NCBI GenBank assembly: GCA_002364005.1
Contig: DEXG01000006.1
Span: 1-37,003, forward strand
Source of the DNA: Phycisphaerales bacterium UBA3190
Lineage (GTDB): Bacteria > Planctomycetota > Phycisphaerae > Phycisphaerales > UBA1924
Direction of reading: 5' to 3'
DNA: 37,003 bases
Shown here: piece after piece, positions 7,458-15,087 of the stretch
How the letters are laid out: every line of letters starts with the position of its first letter
How positions within the stretch are numbered: the stretch's first letter is position 1
Program-made: the position numbers and the translations under genes
Notes under the pieces: model-generated
What the model was told of the DNA's origin: nothing
Seen by the model: the letters and a program-made list of their open reading frames with translations, nothing else
The model's database searches: none

Positions 7458-8222
7458 ATGATGATGACCGATGCGGTGCTGCTTGAGACTGAGGGATTGA
7501 TTGCGACGCTCACGATTAATCGCCCCGATGCGCGGAACGCGATGTCGGTGGAGATTCTGGAGGGGATGCATGAAGCCGTCGATTCGCTGCGTGATTCTGA
7601 AGCGAGCGTGCTGGTGATCACCGGTGCGGGGCGGGCATTCAGCGCGGGGATGGATCTGAAGGCGGTGCTGATTGAGCTTTCGGGTGATGCGACGATGGGC
7701 GAGCGGTTGCTTCGCTCGCTGGCGGAGTTGACGCTGAAGATCCGGGCGCTCGATCAGGTGACGATCGCTTCGGTGAACGGCGCGGCGATCGGTGGTGGGT
7801 GTGGGCTGACCTGTGTGTGCGATGTGACGATTTCGCACGCGGACGCGAAGCTGGGCTTCCCGGAGGTTGATCTTGGTCTGTGTCCTGCGGTGATTGCGCC
7901 GTGGGTGGTGAAGAAGCTGGGCGGCGGGGTGGCGCGGGCGGCGATGCTCCGGGGCGGGGTGATGGACGGGCGTGAGGCGCATGCGATTGGGCTGGTTGAT
8001 TGGCTTGCCGAGGATCGGGAGGGGCTTGTGTCACTCACACGATCCGTGGCGGAGCGTCTTGCTTCGGGTGGCCCGAAAGCACTTTCTACAACAAAGTCGC
8101 TGCTGAATGAGCTTGATGGTTCGCTTGATTCGGCGCTGGTCCTGAAGGGTGCGGCGTTGTCTGCGCGTGTGCTTGCCACGCCTGAGGCCCAGGCGCAGCT
8201 TGGTTCATTTGTGAAGCGGTAA
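7458..8222 (+). CDS. Enoyl-CoA hydratase/isomerase, LiuC-like (methylglutaconyl-CoA hydratase candidate)
   Basis: A crotonase-fold protein of up to 254 residues. FSAGMDLKA and NGAAIGGGCGLTCVCD form the oxyanion hole. The Glu144 position is Gly116, but the Glu164 equivalent is present as Glu136 in LGFPEVDLGLCP. The following CPAVIAPWVV matches the PA-x-ISP-x-V pattern remembered for LiuC proteins, which share the first-Glu loss. Next to HMG-CoA lyase and an MCC-type carboxyltransferase, 3-methylglutaconyl-CoA hydratase is the best guess. Three ATGs in a row (7458, 7461, 7464) follow AGGAAGGAAG; the second or third has better spacing from that ribosome-binding site, so the protein may be 1-2 residues shorter. 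Confidence 0.88.
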   Translation: MMMTDAVLLETEGLIATLTINRPDARNAMSVEILEGMHEAVDSLRDSEASVLVITGAGRAFSAGMDLKAVLIELSGDATMGERLLRSLAELTLKIRALDQVTIASVNGAAIGGGCGLTCVCDVTISHADAKLGFPEVDLGLCPAVIAPWVVKKLGGGVARAAMLRGGVMDGREAHAIGLVDWLAEDREGLVSLTRSVAERLASGGPKALSTTKSLLNELDGSLDSALVLKGAALSARVLATPEAQAQLGSFVKR

Positions 8223-8358
8223 GACTGACGGCTTGAAGCTGTTTATTCTGTCGCGTCGTTGCGTATGATTGGTTTGCACGCAAGCCCTGCGAGTGCGCGT
8301 GCGCCGGGATGACACGGTTGTCATGCCGCGCGATGAGATCGCAAGATTCGGACATCGC

Positions 8359-9252
8359 ATGACGCGCGAACTTCTGCCCGTTGATATTGGCAGTGCCGGG
8401 GACGGTACCAAGACTATTGCGACATTGACGCTTGACCAGCCCGGTCGCCCGGTTGTGGTAATTGAGCAGGGATTGCTTGAACGGCTTGATGCGACGCTTG
8501 ATTCGCTGCCTGAGGGATTGGATGGGTTCATCCTTGCCTCGAGTGCGGAGCGGGCTTTTGTTGCGGGTGCGGATCTCAAGGCGATCATGGCGTTGAGCGA
8601 CGCGGAGCTGCACGAGTACCTTGCGTTTGGTTCAAGGGTGTTTCAGAAGATTGCGGACCTGCCCTGCCCCACTGCCGCGGCGATTCACAGCACGGTGCTG
8701 GGTGGCGGGCTCGAGCTGGCGATGCACTGTGATGGGCTGATCGGGCTGCATGATCCGGATGCCAAGCCGTATCTTGTTGGGCTTCCCGAGGCGGGGTTGA
8801 AGATTTGTCCGGGTTGGGGCGGGACGAACCTGCTGCCGGCGCGGATTGATGCGGAGACGGCGATCGTTGCCACGGCACACGGGAATGCATTCAAGTCGAG
8901 CGAGGCGGCGTCGCTGGGGCTCTTTGATGCGACTTGCGGCAAGAAGGAGGACCTGATCGATACGGCCAAGCACTGGCTGATCGGGCAGGGCTCGCAGAAC
9001 CGGACGGGGAAGCCGTCGCGTTGCGTCCAGACGATGAATACGGACGAAATGCAGTGTGCGTTGGACAAGGCACGCGATGAGCTTGATTCGTCGCTGCACG
9101 CGGATGCGGTGTTGGACGCGGTGTCTGTTGGCATCGGGTCTGGTTGGAACGCTGCGTTGCGGGCAGAACAGGAACATCTGGTTCGGTTACGCAATACCGA
9201 GCCAGCTCGTGAAGCGATCGAGGCGTTCTTTGCCCGATCGAGCAAGAAGTAA
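8359..9252 (+). CDS. Enoyl-CoA hydratase, similar to the N-terminal domain of FadB/FadJ
   Basis: A 297-residue stand-alone crotonase domain with both catalytic glutamates: Glu119 in LGGGLELAMHCD and Glu144 in GLPEAGLKICPGWGG. FVAGADLKAI is the oxyanion loop. The style (DLPCPTAAAIHS, LPE-x-x-L-x-I-x-PG-x-GG) is that of the hydratase part of the multifunctional beta-oxidation proteins, but no dehydrogenase domain follows. The start is uncertain: the frame is open from 8269, and in-frame ATGs at 8323 and 8359 both lack a clear ribosome-binding site. 8359 is chosen because the residues before it look non-coding. The 136-bp gap after the previous gene contains TATGAT at 8264-8269, a possible -10 for a separate promoter. 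Confidence 0.82.
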   Translation: MTRELLPVDIGSAGDGTKTIATLTLDQPGRPVVVIEQGLLERLDATLDSLPEGLDGFILASSAERAFVAGADLKAIMALSDAELHEYLAFGSRVFQKIADLPCPTAAAIHSTVLGGGLELAMHCDGLIGLHDPDAKPYLVGLPEAGLKICPGWGGTNLLPARIDAETAIVATAHGNAFKSSEAASLGLFDATCGKKEDLIDTAKHWLIGQGSQNRTGKPSRCVQTMNTDEMQCALDKARDELDSSLHADAVLDAVSVGIGSGWNAALRAEQEHLVRLRNTEPAREAIEAFFARSSKK

Positions 9253-9321
9253 GACGAAGCACCAAACGCCGGCGGCGTAACCGTCCCGCGCGTTGATTGA
9301 TTGAAACGAGGAGTGACAAGC

Positions 9322-11301
9322 ATGGCCGAGACGACCAAAGCCGACCTGAAGAACATGAAGGGCGTGTCCGAGCGCGATAAGCAGATGATCGCGGACGCCG
9401 AGCAGTTGCTCGGGCCTGAGCCGTCGACGATGGGCGCGGTGAAGAACCTCTTCTGGGGCAACTTCCGTGAGGAGTTGTACTTCCCGTACCCGGAGATTGC
9501 CAAGAACTCGCCTGAGGAGACCGCGGAGTGTGATCGTCTGGTTGCGGAGCTTGAGGATTACCTCAAGAACGAGCACCCGTCGATTGAGATTGATCAGAAG
9601 CAGTACATTCCTGAGCGAGTCATTCAGCGCCTGTTCGATATGGGCGTGCTGGGGATGACCATCGGGAAGGACTTTGGTGGTCTGGGGATGGGGATCACCA
9701 GCTACAACCGGGTGTTGGAGACGATCGGGAAGTACTGCGGTTCGACGGCGGTGATGGTTTCGGCGCATCAGTCGATTGGTTGCAAGGCGGTCATGCTGTT
9801 CGGTACTGATGAGCAGAAGCAGCGTTGGCTGCCCAAGCTTGCTCGCGAGTGGCTGAGCGCGTTCTGTCTTTCTGAGCCGCAGGTCGGTTGTGATGCTGGT
9901 GGTCAGGAGACGACGATCGAGCTGAGCGAGGACGGCGAGCACTACATCGTCAATGGTGAGAAGAAGTGGGCGACCTCGGGCGCGATCTCGGGTCTGTTCA
10001 CGGTGATGGGCAAGCAGACGATTGATGGCAAGCAGCGTGTGACCTCGGTTGTGTGTACGCCTGACATGGAGGGGATTGACATCTTCTCCAAGAACCGGAG
10101 CAAGATGTGCATCCGGGGCACCTGGCAGGCGCGGATCCGGTTTACCAATGTGAAGGTTCCCAAGGCCAACCTGTTGCACAAGGAGGGCCGCGGGCTCAAT
10201 GTGGCGCTGACCTGCCTGAACTACGGGCGTTGTACGCTTTCGGCGGGGATGCTCGGCGGTGCGAAGAAGGCGATGGATCAGTCGATCAAGTGGGCGCAGA
10301 CCCGCTACCAGTTCTCGCGGCCGCTGAGTGACTTTGAGCTGGTGCAGCAGAAGATCGCTCGGATGAGCGCGTACTGCTACGCGATGGACTCGGTGCTGTA
10401 CATGACCACTGGCATGCTGGATCGCCATGACGATGACATCATGCTCGAGACGGCGATCTGTAAGGTGTTCTGCTCAGAGTTCGGCTGGCGGACCGTCAAT
10501 GACGCGGTTCAGATCGTCGGCGGCGAGGGCACGATGACCGAGAACGAGCTGGAGCGGATCTTCCGTGACTCGCGCATCAACACGATTGTTGAGGGTGCTA
10601 ACGAGGTGATGCAGTCGTTTATCTTCGCGTACGGCGGCAAGCAGCTTGCTGAGCAGATGCTGGGCATCAAGGAGATGGCGGACAACAAGAAGTTCACCCC
10701 CACCATGCTTCGGGCGGCGATCCCGCTGGGCATGGAGGTGTTCCTGGGCATGCGGAAGAAGGCGCCGTCGATCACCAAGGTCGATGCGTCGCTGCGTGGG
10801 TATGCCGATCGCCTCGCGAAGCTGATCACCGAGCTGACCTACCAGTTCAAGGTCATCAGCAAGAAGAAGGACGCGGCGATTGTGACGGCTCAGGCGACGC
10901 AGGCACGGCTTGCCGATGTGGCGATGTACCTGCACGCGTGGTCGTGCACGCTGTCTCGACTGGATTGCGATATGCGTAATGGCGAGTCGGGCACCGAGTT
11001 CGAGCGGAACAAGGCGTCGGCGATCCACTTCTTCGATCTGGCGGAGCTGGCGATTCACCAGTCGTTCCGCGAGCTGCACGAGAATGCGGACGACACGATG
11101 CTCAAGGCGGCGGACCTGGCGTTGGCGCACAGCTCGTCGCTGCCCAATAGCGATTACTACATCCCTGAGAGCTCCCCCACCGCCAAGGGCACGGGCAAGG
11201 AGCACGATCAGGATCACATCGTGCAGTTCCCGGGGACGGGGCGCGAGAACATCGGTGCCAATGGGCGTGAGCACATGGAGCAGACGATCTCGCAGCTCTG
11301 A
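9322..11301 (+). CDS. Acyl-CoA dehydrogenase, long form (VLCAD/ACAD9-like)
   Basis: A 659-residue FAD flavoprotein oxidising acyl-CoA to 2-enoyl-CoA. Residues about 60-440 form the usual acyl-CoA dehydrogenase core (FCLSEPQVGCDAGG substrate/FAD loop, NGEKKWATSG, RYQFSRPLSDF, VGGEGTM). The putative catalytic base is Glu424 in IVEGANEVMQSF, the place used by short-, medium- and very-long-chain enzymes. Isovaleryl-CoA dehydrogenase has Ala there, so this is probably not the leucine enzyme. Residues about 450-659 are an extra helical C-terminal domain like that of VLCAD, ending in a polar tail. ATG 9322 follows ACGAGGAG (9306-9313) with 8-nt spacing; the open frame begins at a TTG at 9301. Last gene before a strong terminator. 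Confidence 0.92.
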   Translation: MAETTKADLKNMKGVSERDKQMIADAEQLLGPEPSTMGAVKNLFWGNFREELYFPYPEIAKNSPEETAECDRLVAELEDYLKNEHPSIEIDQKQYIPERVIQRLFDMGVLGMTIGKDFGGLGMGITSYNRVLETIGKYCGSTAVMVSAHQSIGCKAVMLFGTDEQKQRWLPKLAREWLSAFCLSEPQVGCDAGGQETTIELSEDGEHYIVNGEKKWATSGAISGLFTVMGKQTIDGKQRVTSVVCTPDMEGIDIFSKNRSKMCIRGTWQARIRFTNVKVPKANLLHKEGRGLNVALTCLNYGRCTLSAGMLGGAKKAMDQSIKWAQTRYQFSRPLSDFELVQQKIARMSAYCYAMDSVLYMTTGMLDRHDDDIMLETAICKVFCSEFGWRTVNDAVQIVGGEGTMTENELERIFRDSRINTIVEGANEVMQSFIFAYGGKQLAEQMLGIKEMADNKKFTPTMLRAAIPLGMEVFLGMRKKAPSITKVDASLRGYADRLAKLITELTYQFKVISKKKDAAIVTAQATQARLADVAMYLHAWSCTLSRLDCDMRNGESGTEFERNKASAIHFFDLAELAIHQSFRELHENADDTMLKAADLALAHSSSLPNSDYYIPESSPTAKGTGKEHDQDHIVQFPGTGRENIGANGREHMEQTISQL

Positions 11302-11327
11302 CGCGATTTGCATTTGAGAAATTCATC

Positions 11328-11355
11328 AAGCCCGGCCGGGATGGCCGGGCTTTTT
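11328..11355 (+). terminator. Rho-independent terminator of the acyl-CoA gene cluster
   Basis: AAGCCCGGCC (11328-11337) pairs perfectly with GGCCGGGCTT (11343-11352) around loop GGGAT, followed by TTTTT. It lies 26 nt after the acyl-CoA dehydrogenase stop. There is no T-run on the other strand, so it serves the plus strand. Confidence 0.9.
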
Positions 11356-11374
11356 CATGGGTGGTTTGTTGCTC

Positions 11375-12271
11375 TCAGGATGCGCGGCGTGATCGATAGA
11401 GGATCAAGATCACTGGGACAACCACCAGCAGCGCGACGATGGCGAGGAGAATTGGCGTGATGGCGCGGGGGGGTGTGCGGGTTGGAGCGTACGGGGAGCT
11501 GGCGTTGCTTGCCTTGAGTGCGGTGACATCGATGCTGTAGGAGCCGGGGATCGTGGGTTTCTTGGGGGCGTCGCCAGCGGCCGCGGCATGTGCGGACTCG
11601 ATCCTGATGTGTTCGACGAACTGGTCGGTGCCCGTGTCGATCGTGCTCATGATTCTGGTGGGGATGGGCTGGTTGTTGTCGATGAGCTGCCAGTCTTTGT
11701 ACTGGATCGTGGTGATGAACTGGCCGTTGCGTTTGACTGAACGGTACTCGGTGATTCTGCGGTCGAGCACATCGAACTCGTGTTCTTCTGTGTTGCCGAA
11801 GGTTGTCAGCGAGAAGCCGATCGTGACTGTTCCGTCGTCTTTGCGGTTGACGATATGGAGCCCGATGTCATTGCGGCGGAGATTGATCAGGCGCATGATC
11901 GAGATGGGGCTGATGTGGTCCTCGGCCGCGTCGGTGAGTGAATCTCGGAAGCGGGCGCTGATCATGGCGCTGGATGCGTCGTGGTAGATCAGTGTTGATG
12001 CTTCGAGGTTGCCGAATCGTTCGTCGAAGAGGGTCTCGGCGCCGTTTGACTCGAAACGGAAGCTTTTCATAGAGAGGAGATCTTCGGCGAGAAAGAACTC
12101 GACGCGTTTCCAGTCGATGGGGTTGCCCGCTGTCGCGTGGTTGAAGATCGCTTCGCCCTGGTAGCAGTCGGCGAGGTCGAACCAGACATCGTCGATGACA
12201 TGGGTCTCGCCGCCGAGCAGTGTGGTGGTGAATACGGTGAGGAGCATGAGGGCCGGGCGGAGTCTGGTCAT
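11375..12271 (-). CDS. Exported protein of unknown function with C-terminal membrane anchor
   Basis: A 298-residue product with a signal peptide (MTRLRPALMLLTVFTTTLLG) and a C-terminal hydrophobic helix (PILLAIVALLVVVPVILIL) followed by a basic RSRRAS end, so the bulk should sit outside the cytoplasm, anchored at its C-terminus. The middle is beta-rich with many charged residues (SNGAETLFDERFGNLEAST, DVLDRRITEYRSVKRNGQF), loosely reminiscent of LolA-like or DUF-type outer-layer proteins; I do not assign a family. The in-frame ATG at 12316 would add 15 residues before the signal peptide, so 12271 is preferred. It is transcribed divergently from a protein of the same topology, and its 3' end faces the acyl-CoA cluster terminator. 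Confidence 0.7.
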   Translation of the reverse strand: MTRLRPALMLLTVFTTTLLGGETHVIDDVWFDLADCYQGEAIFNHATAGNPIDWKRVEFFLAEDLLSMKSFRFESNGAETLFDERFGNLEASTLIYHDASSAMISARFRDSLTDAAEDHISPISIMRLINLRRNDIGLHIVNRKDDGTVTIGFSLTTFGNTEEHEFDVLDRRITEYRSVKRNGQFITTIQYKDWQLIDNNQPIPTRIMSTIDTGTDQFVEHIRIESAHAAAAGDAPKKPTIPGSYSIDVTALKASNASSPYAPTRTPPRAITPILLAIVALLVVVPVILILYRSRRAS

Positions 12272-12394
12272 GCAAGTGCATACAGGCGGGTGCGGTGATG
12301 CGTTGCGATCGGGCAATGGTGGTCAGATGCGTGACCGTGGCGTGCAACAGGAATCGGCGATGGCTCGTATATCATGCGAAGGAATGGGGCAACG

Positions 12395-13549
12395 ATGAAA
12401 CACATGATGATCCGAGCAGCGAGCGCGTTTTGTATTCTCAGCGTGCTGGTGGTGCAATCTGCGAACGCGTGCCTTTGGGACCGCGACACGCTGGCGATGG
12501 AAGCGGAACATTTCCCCGGGATCACGGAGATCATCACGGGTCGGTTTGATCGGTTCCCGCCGTTGTACTACGAGATGCGGCTTGAGCGTGTGGCACGCGA
12601 GCTTGAGTCGGCCCCGAGCGACCTGTCGTTGTACGACGATGCGGGTGTCGCGTGCGATCGGCTTGGTCGGCACGACGAGGCGATCGAGTGGATGGCCAAG
12701 AAGCGGGCGGTGCTCGATGCGCTTGCTGAGGCGGACGCGGAGCACGAGTATCGGTACCTGGCGAACCTCGGGACCTTCCATATTCATCGGTGGCTGAGCG
12801 CGGGTGCGGATCGGGAGGACATGGCCGACGCGGCGTTGGCGCGTGACCTGATCGCCCAGGCGATCGAGTTGAATCCGGATGCGCACTTTGGGCGTGAGCG
12901 GTATCAGTTGTTGGCGATCGAGTGGATTCTCGCAGTCGACCAACTTGAGTATGGTCTGGGTCAATCGCTCATGCACCAGATTCCTGGATATGACTATCCG
13001 GGTGGGACTCGGGGCAAACTCACAGAGTTGGGGTATGGTGATGCCCCTCAGGGACTGATGGGACTCATCGCCCTCGGCAATGCCTGGGAGAGTGTCGATG
13101 TGTACTACGCGCTTGCGTTCGCATTGGGCGATCAGGGCGACAATGTGCTCTCAGAACTCTGTATGCTGCGGGTTCGCGAACTTGTCGAAGCTGGCGGCGT
13201 GTCACTCTACCCAGATTTCGATTACCTCGAACTTGAGATGGCACCAGGCCGCGGGGGCGTGGAACATGAATACAAACAGGATGTTCGCGCGTGGTTTGTA
13301 CAGGCAAGGGCAGAATCTACAGATTGGACGCTCGCTCGGAATGCCTATGTCCTCGATCGCCTCCACGATGGCCTGCATCCTGACACAGATCCTGCGTTCT
13401 GGGACGACTGGCACGAAACCACTTCCCCACCCAAGTTCCCTGAAAAGTTTGCGGGAATCATCGTTTATCCAACGGCATTCGTCATCCTGATTCTGTTTGC
13501 CTTCCTCGTTTTTCGGGTCGTGAAGCATCGCTCGGCATCGCTCGCTTGA
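12395..13549 (+). CDS. Exported TPR-like helical protein with C-terminal membrane anchor
   Basis: A 384-residue product: signal peptide (MKHMMIRAASAFCILSVLVV to NACLW), a helical region of about residues 30-250 with repeat-like pairs (LSLYDDAGVACDRLGRHDEA, EYRYLANLGTFHIHRW, RDLIAQAIELNPDAHFG) that look like tetratricopeptide units, and a C-terminal transmembrane helix (IVYPTAFVILILFAFLVFRV) with a basic end. The start at 12395 has GAAGGAA 10 nt upstream; an in-frame ATG at 12374 is less likely. It may be a scaffold for protein contacts on the outer face of the membrane. Divergent from the similarly built gene at 11375-12271; shared topology and shared intergenic region suggest joint action, but this is inference. 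Function unknown. Confidence 0.72.
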   Translation: MKHMMIRAASAFCILSVLVVQSANACLWDRDTLAMEAEHFPGITEIITGRFDRFPPLYYEMRLERVARELESAPSDLSLYDDAGVACDRLGRHDEAIEWMAKKRAVLDALAEADAEHEYRYLANLGTFHIHRWLSAGADREDMADAALARDLIAQAIELNPDAHFGRERYQLLAIEWILAVDQLEYGLGQSLMHQIPGYDYPGGTRGKLTELGYGDAPQGLMGLIALGNAWESVDVYYALAFALGDQGDNVLSELCMLRVRELVEAGGVSLYPDFDYLELEMAPGRGGVEHEYKQDVRAWFVQARAESTDWTLARNAYVLDRLHDGLHPDTDPAFWDDWHETTSPPKFPEKFAGIIVYPTAFVILILFAFLVFRVVKHRSASLA

Positions 13550-13677
13550 CGAGACCTTTGCCAACTGCTTCCCTATACTCCCACACCCCGGTGAGTCGGC
13601 ATTTCGCATCGCCCCGCCGCCTTTTCGAACGACGGATGCGCGATCGTTGACCGTGACCCGGATGTGTAGGAGAAAGC

Positions 13678-14808
13678 ATGCCACACCACACCGTGTTTGA
13701 AGCCAAAATCGAGCATCTCCAGATCCTCGATGAGAACGGCAAGCTGGATAAGAAGCTTGCCAAGGACACCCTGAGCGATGATCAGGTTGTGTATCTGTAT
13801 GAGCAGATGCGTATCTGCCGCGAACTCGATGAGATCGCGTTCAAGCTGCAGCGCTCCGGGCGCATGGGCACCTACCCCCAGAACAAGGGGCAGGAAGCCA
13901 ATGCCGTCGGGTCTGCCCTGGCGATGGTCAAGGGGAACGACTGGCTCGTGCCCTCGTATCGCGAGAACGCGGCGTTGTTCATGCATGGCTTGCCCATGCA
14001 CTATGTCATCCAGTACTGGATGGGTGACGAGCGTGGGTCGCAGTTCCCTGAGGGGATCAATATGACGCCTCTGAGTGTGCCCATCGGCACGCACATGCTG
14101 CACGCGACGGGCATCGCTTGGGCGATGAAGAACCGCAAGGAACAAGACCGCGCGGTGATCACCTACTTCGGTGACGGTGCGACGAGCGAGGGCGACTTCC
14201 ACAACGCGATGAACTTCGCGAGCGTGATGCAGGTGCCGACGATTTTCTACTGCCAGAACAACTCGTGGGCGATCTCGGTGCCTCGCGAGCAGCAGATGAA
14301 CTCGCGGACGGTGGCGCAGAAGGCGCTGGCGTACGACATGCCGACGATTCAGGTGGACGGCAACGACATCTTCGCGGTGTACAAGGCCACACAGGATGCG
14401 CGCAAGCGTGCGATCGAGGGCGGCGGTCCTTCGTTCATCGAGGGCGTGACTTATCGACTGGGCGATCACACGACGGCGGACGATGCGCGTCGGTACCGCG
14501 ACCAGGCGGAGGTCGATGCGTGGCTGGAGAAGGACCCGCTGATTCGCACCCGCAAGTACATGGAAAGCATTGGCGTCTGGGACGACAAGAAGCAGGAAGA
14601 GCTTGAGTCGCGTGCCAAGACGATCGTCAAGGAGGTCGTGGACGCGGCGGTGAATGTGTCCAAGCCCGACAAGGCGGACTTCTTCAACAGTATGTTTGCT
14701 GAGCTCCCTGAGGACCTCAAGCATCAGCGTGACACGATGCGGACCAGTTCGATCGGGCGGAACCCGTCGCAGATCGGGTTGCAGGCGCAGGCGACGGAGG
14801 CACGCTGA
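13678..14808 (+). CDS. 2-oxoacid dehydrogenase E1 component, alpha subunit (pyruvate or branched-chain)
   Basis: A 376-residue thiamine-diphosphate enzyme subunit, first step of oxidative decarboxylation of a 2-oxoacid. The ThDP motif GDG (165-167) to NN (194-195) is intact in FGDGATSEGDFHNAMNF and FYCQNNSWAIS. Substrate-side features GRMGTYPQNKGQEA and PSYRENAALFMHGLP and the C-terminal FAELPEDL are close to Gram-positive PdhA, which in some species also serves branched-chain substrates. I therefore leave pdhA and bkdA open; the leucine-type genes upstream favour a branched-chain role, the sequence favours pyruvate. AGGAGA (13668-13673) is the ribosome-binding site. The stop overlaps the next start (TGATG). 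Confidence 0.9.
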   Translation: MPHHTVFEAKIEHLQILDENGKLDKKLAKDTLSDDQVVYLYEQMRICRELDEIAFKLQRSGRMGTYPQNKGQEANAVGSALAMVKGNDWLVPSYRENAALFMHGLPMHYVIQYWMGDERGSQFPEGINMTPLSVPIGTHMLHATGIAWAMKNRKEQDRAVITYFGDGATSEGDFHNAMNFASVMQVPTIFYCQNNSWAISVPREQQMNSRTVAQKALAYDMPTIQVDGNDIFAVYKATQDARKRAIEGGGPSFIEGVTYRLGDHTTADDARRYRDQAEVDAWLEKDPLIRTRKYMESIGVWDDKKQEELESRAKTIVKEVVDAAVNVSKPDKADFFNSMFAELPEDLKHQRDTMRTSSIGRNPSQIGLQAQATEAR

Positions 14809-15068
14809 TGCTCGTTGGGCTCTCGGACACCAAGGGTCGGGTTCACTACATCAACGCGATGTATGTGAAGTCGGTTCAGGCGAAGGGAGCGGACAGCGTT
14901 GTCGAGATCAGCGGCCGATCGACCAAGTTGCGGGTGAAGATGCCCGCTGAACAGGTTGTCGAGCTGTTGAACGAGGCGATGCCCAGCAGTATCGAGGCGA
15001 TACTCGCTGTAGAAGACCAGATCCAGGCAGACCAAGCCGCTGCGGCAGCAGCCGCGGCCGCGGTTTAA
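14808..15068 (+). CDS. Small FlbD-like protein inside the 2-oxoacid dehydrogenase operon
   Basis: An 86-residue cytoplasmic protein between E1 alpha and E1 beta. Its start overlaps the E1 alpha stop by one base (TGATG), a strong sign it is translated. Residues 8-55 show the pattern of FlbD-type small proteins: KGRVHYINAMYVKSV, then an Asp-x-Val-Val-Glu-Ile strand, and KMPAEQVVELLNEA. The end is a run of nine alanines plus Val. FlbD is otherwise known from flagellar operons, so the family link is tentative; it may only share a small beta-sheet fold. Possible roles are assembly or regulation of the E1 heterotetramer, without direct evidence. Confidence 0.75.
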   Translation: MLVGLSDTKGRVHYINAMYVKSVQAKGADSVVEISGRSTKLRVKMPAEQVVELLNEAMPSSIEAILAVEDQIQADQAAAAAAAAAV

Positions 15069-15087
15069 AGAATACGGAGTCATACCT

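Noticed and set aside
13546..13579. TTGACG and TATACT as promoter for the 2-oxoacid dehydrogenase operon
   Set aside because: The spacing is 22 nt, too long for a standard promoter; the alternative TTGCCA at 13558 is only 10 nt away. TATACT may be a -10, but the evidence is thin.
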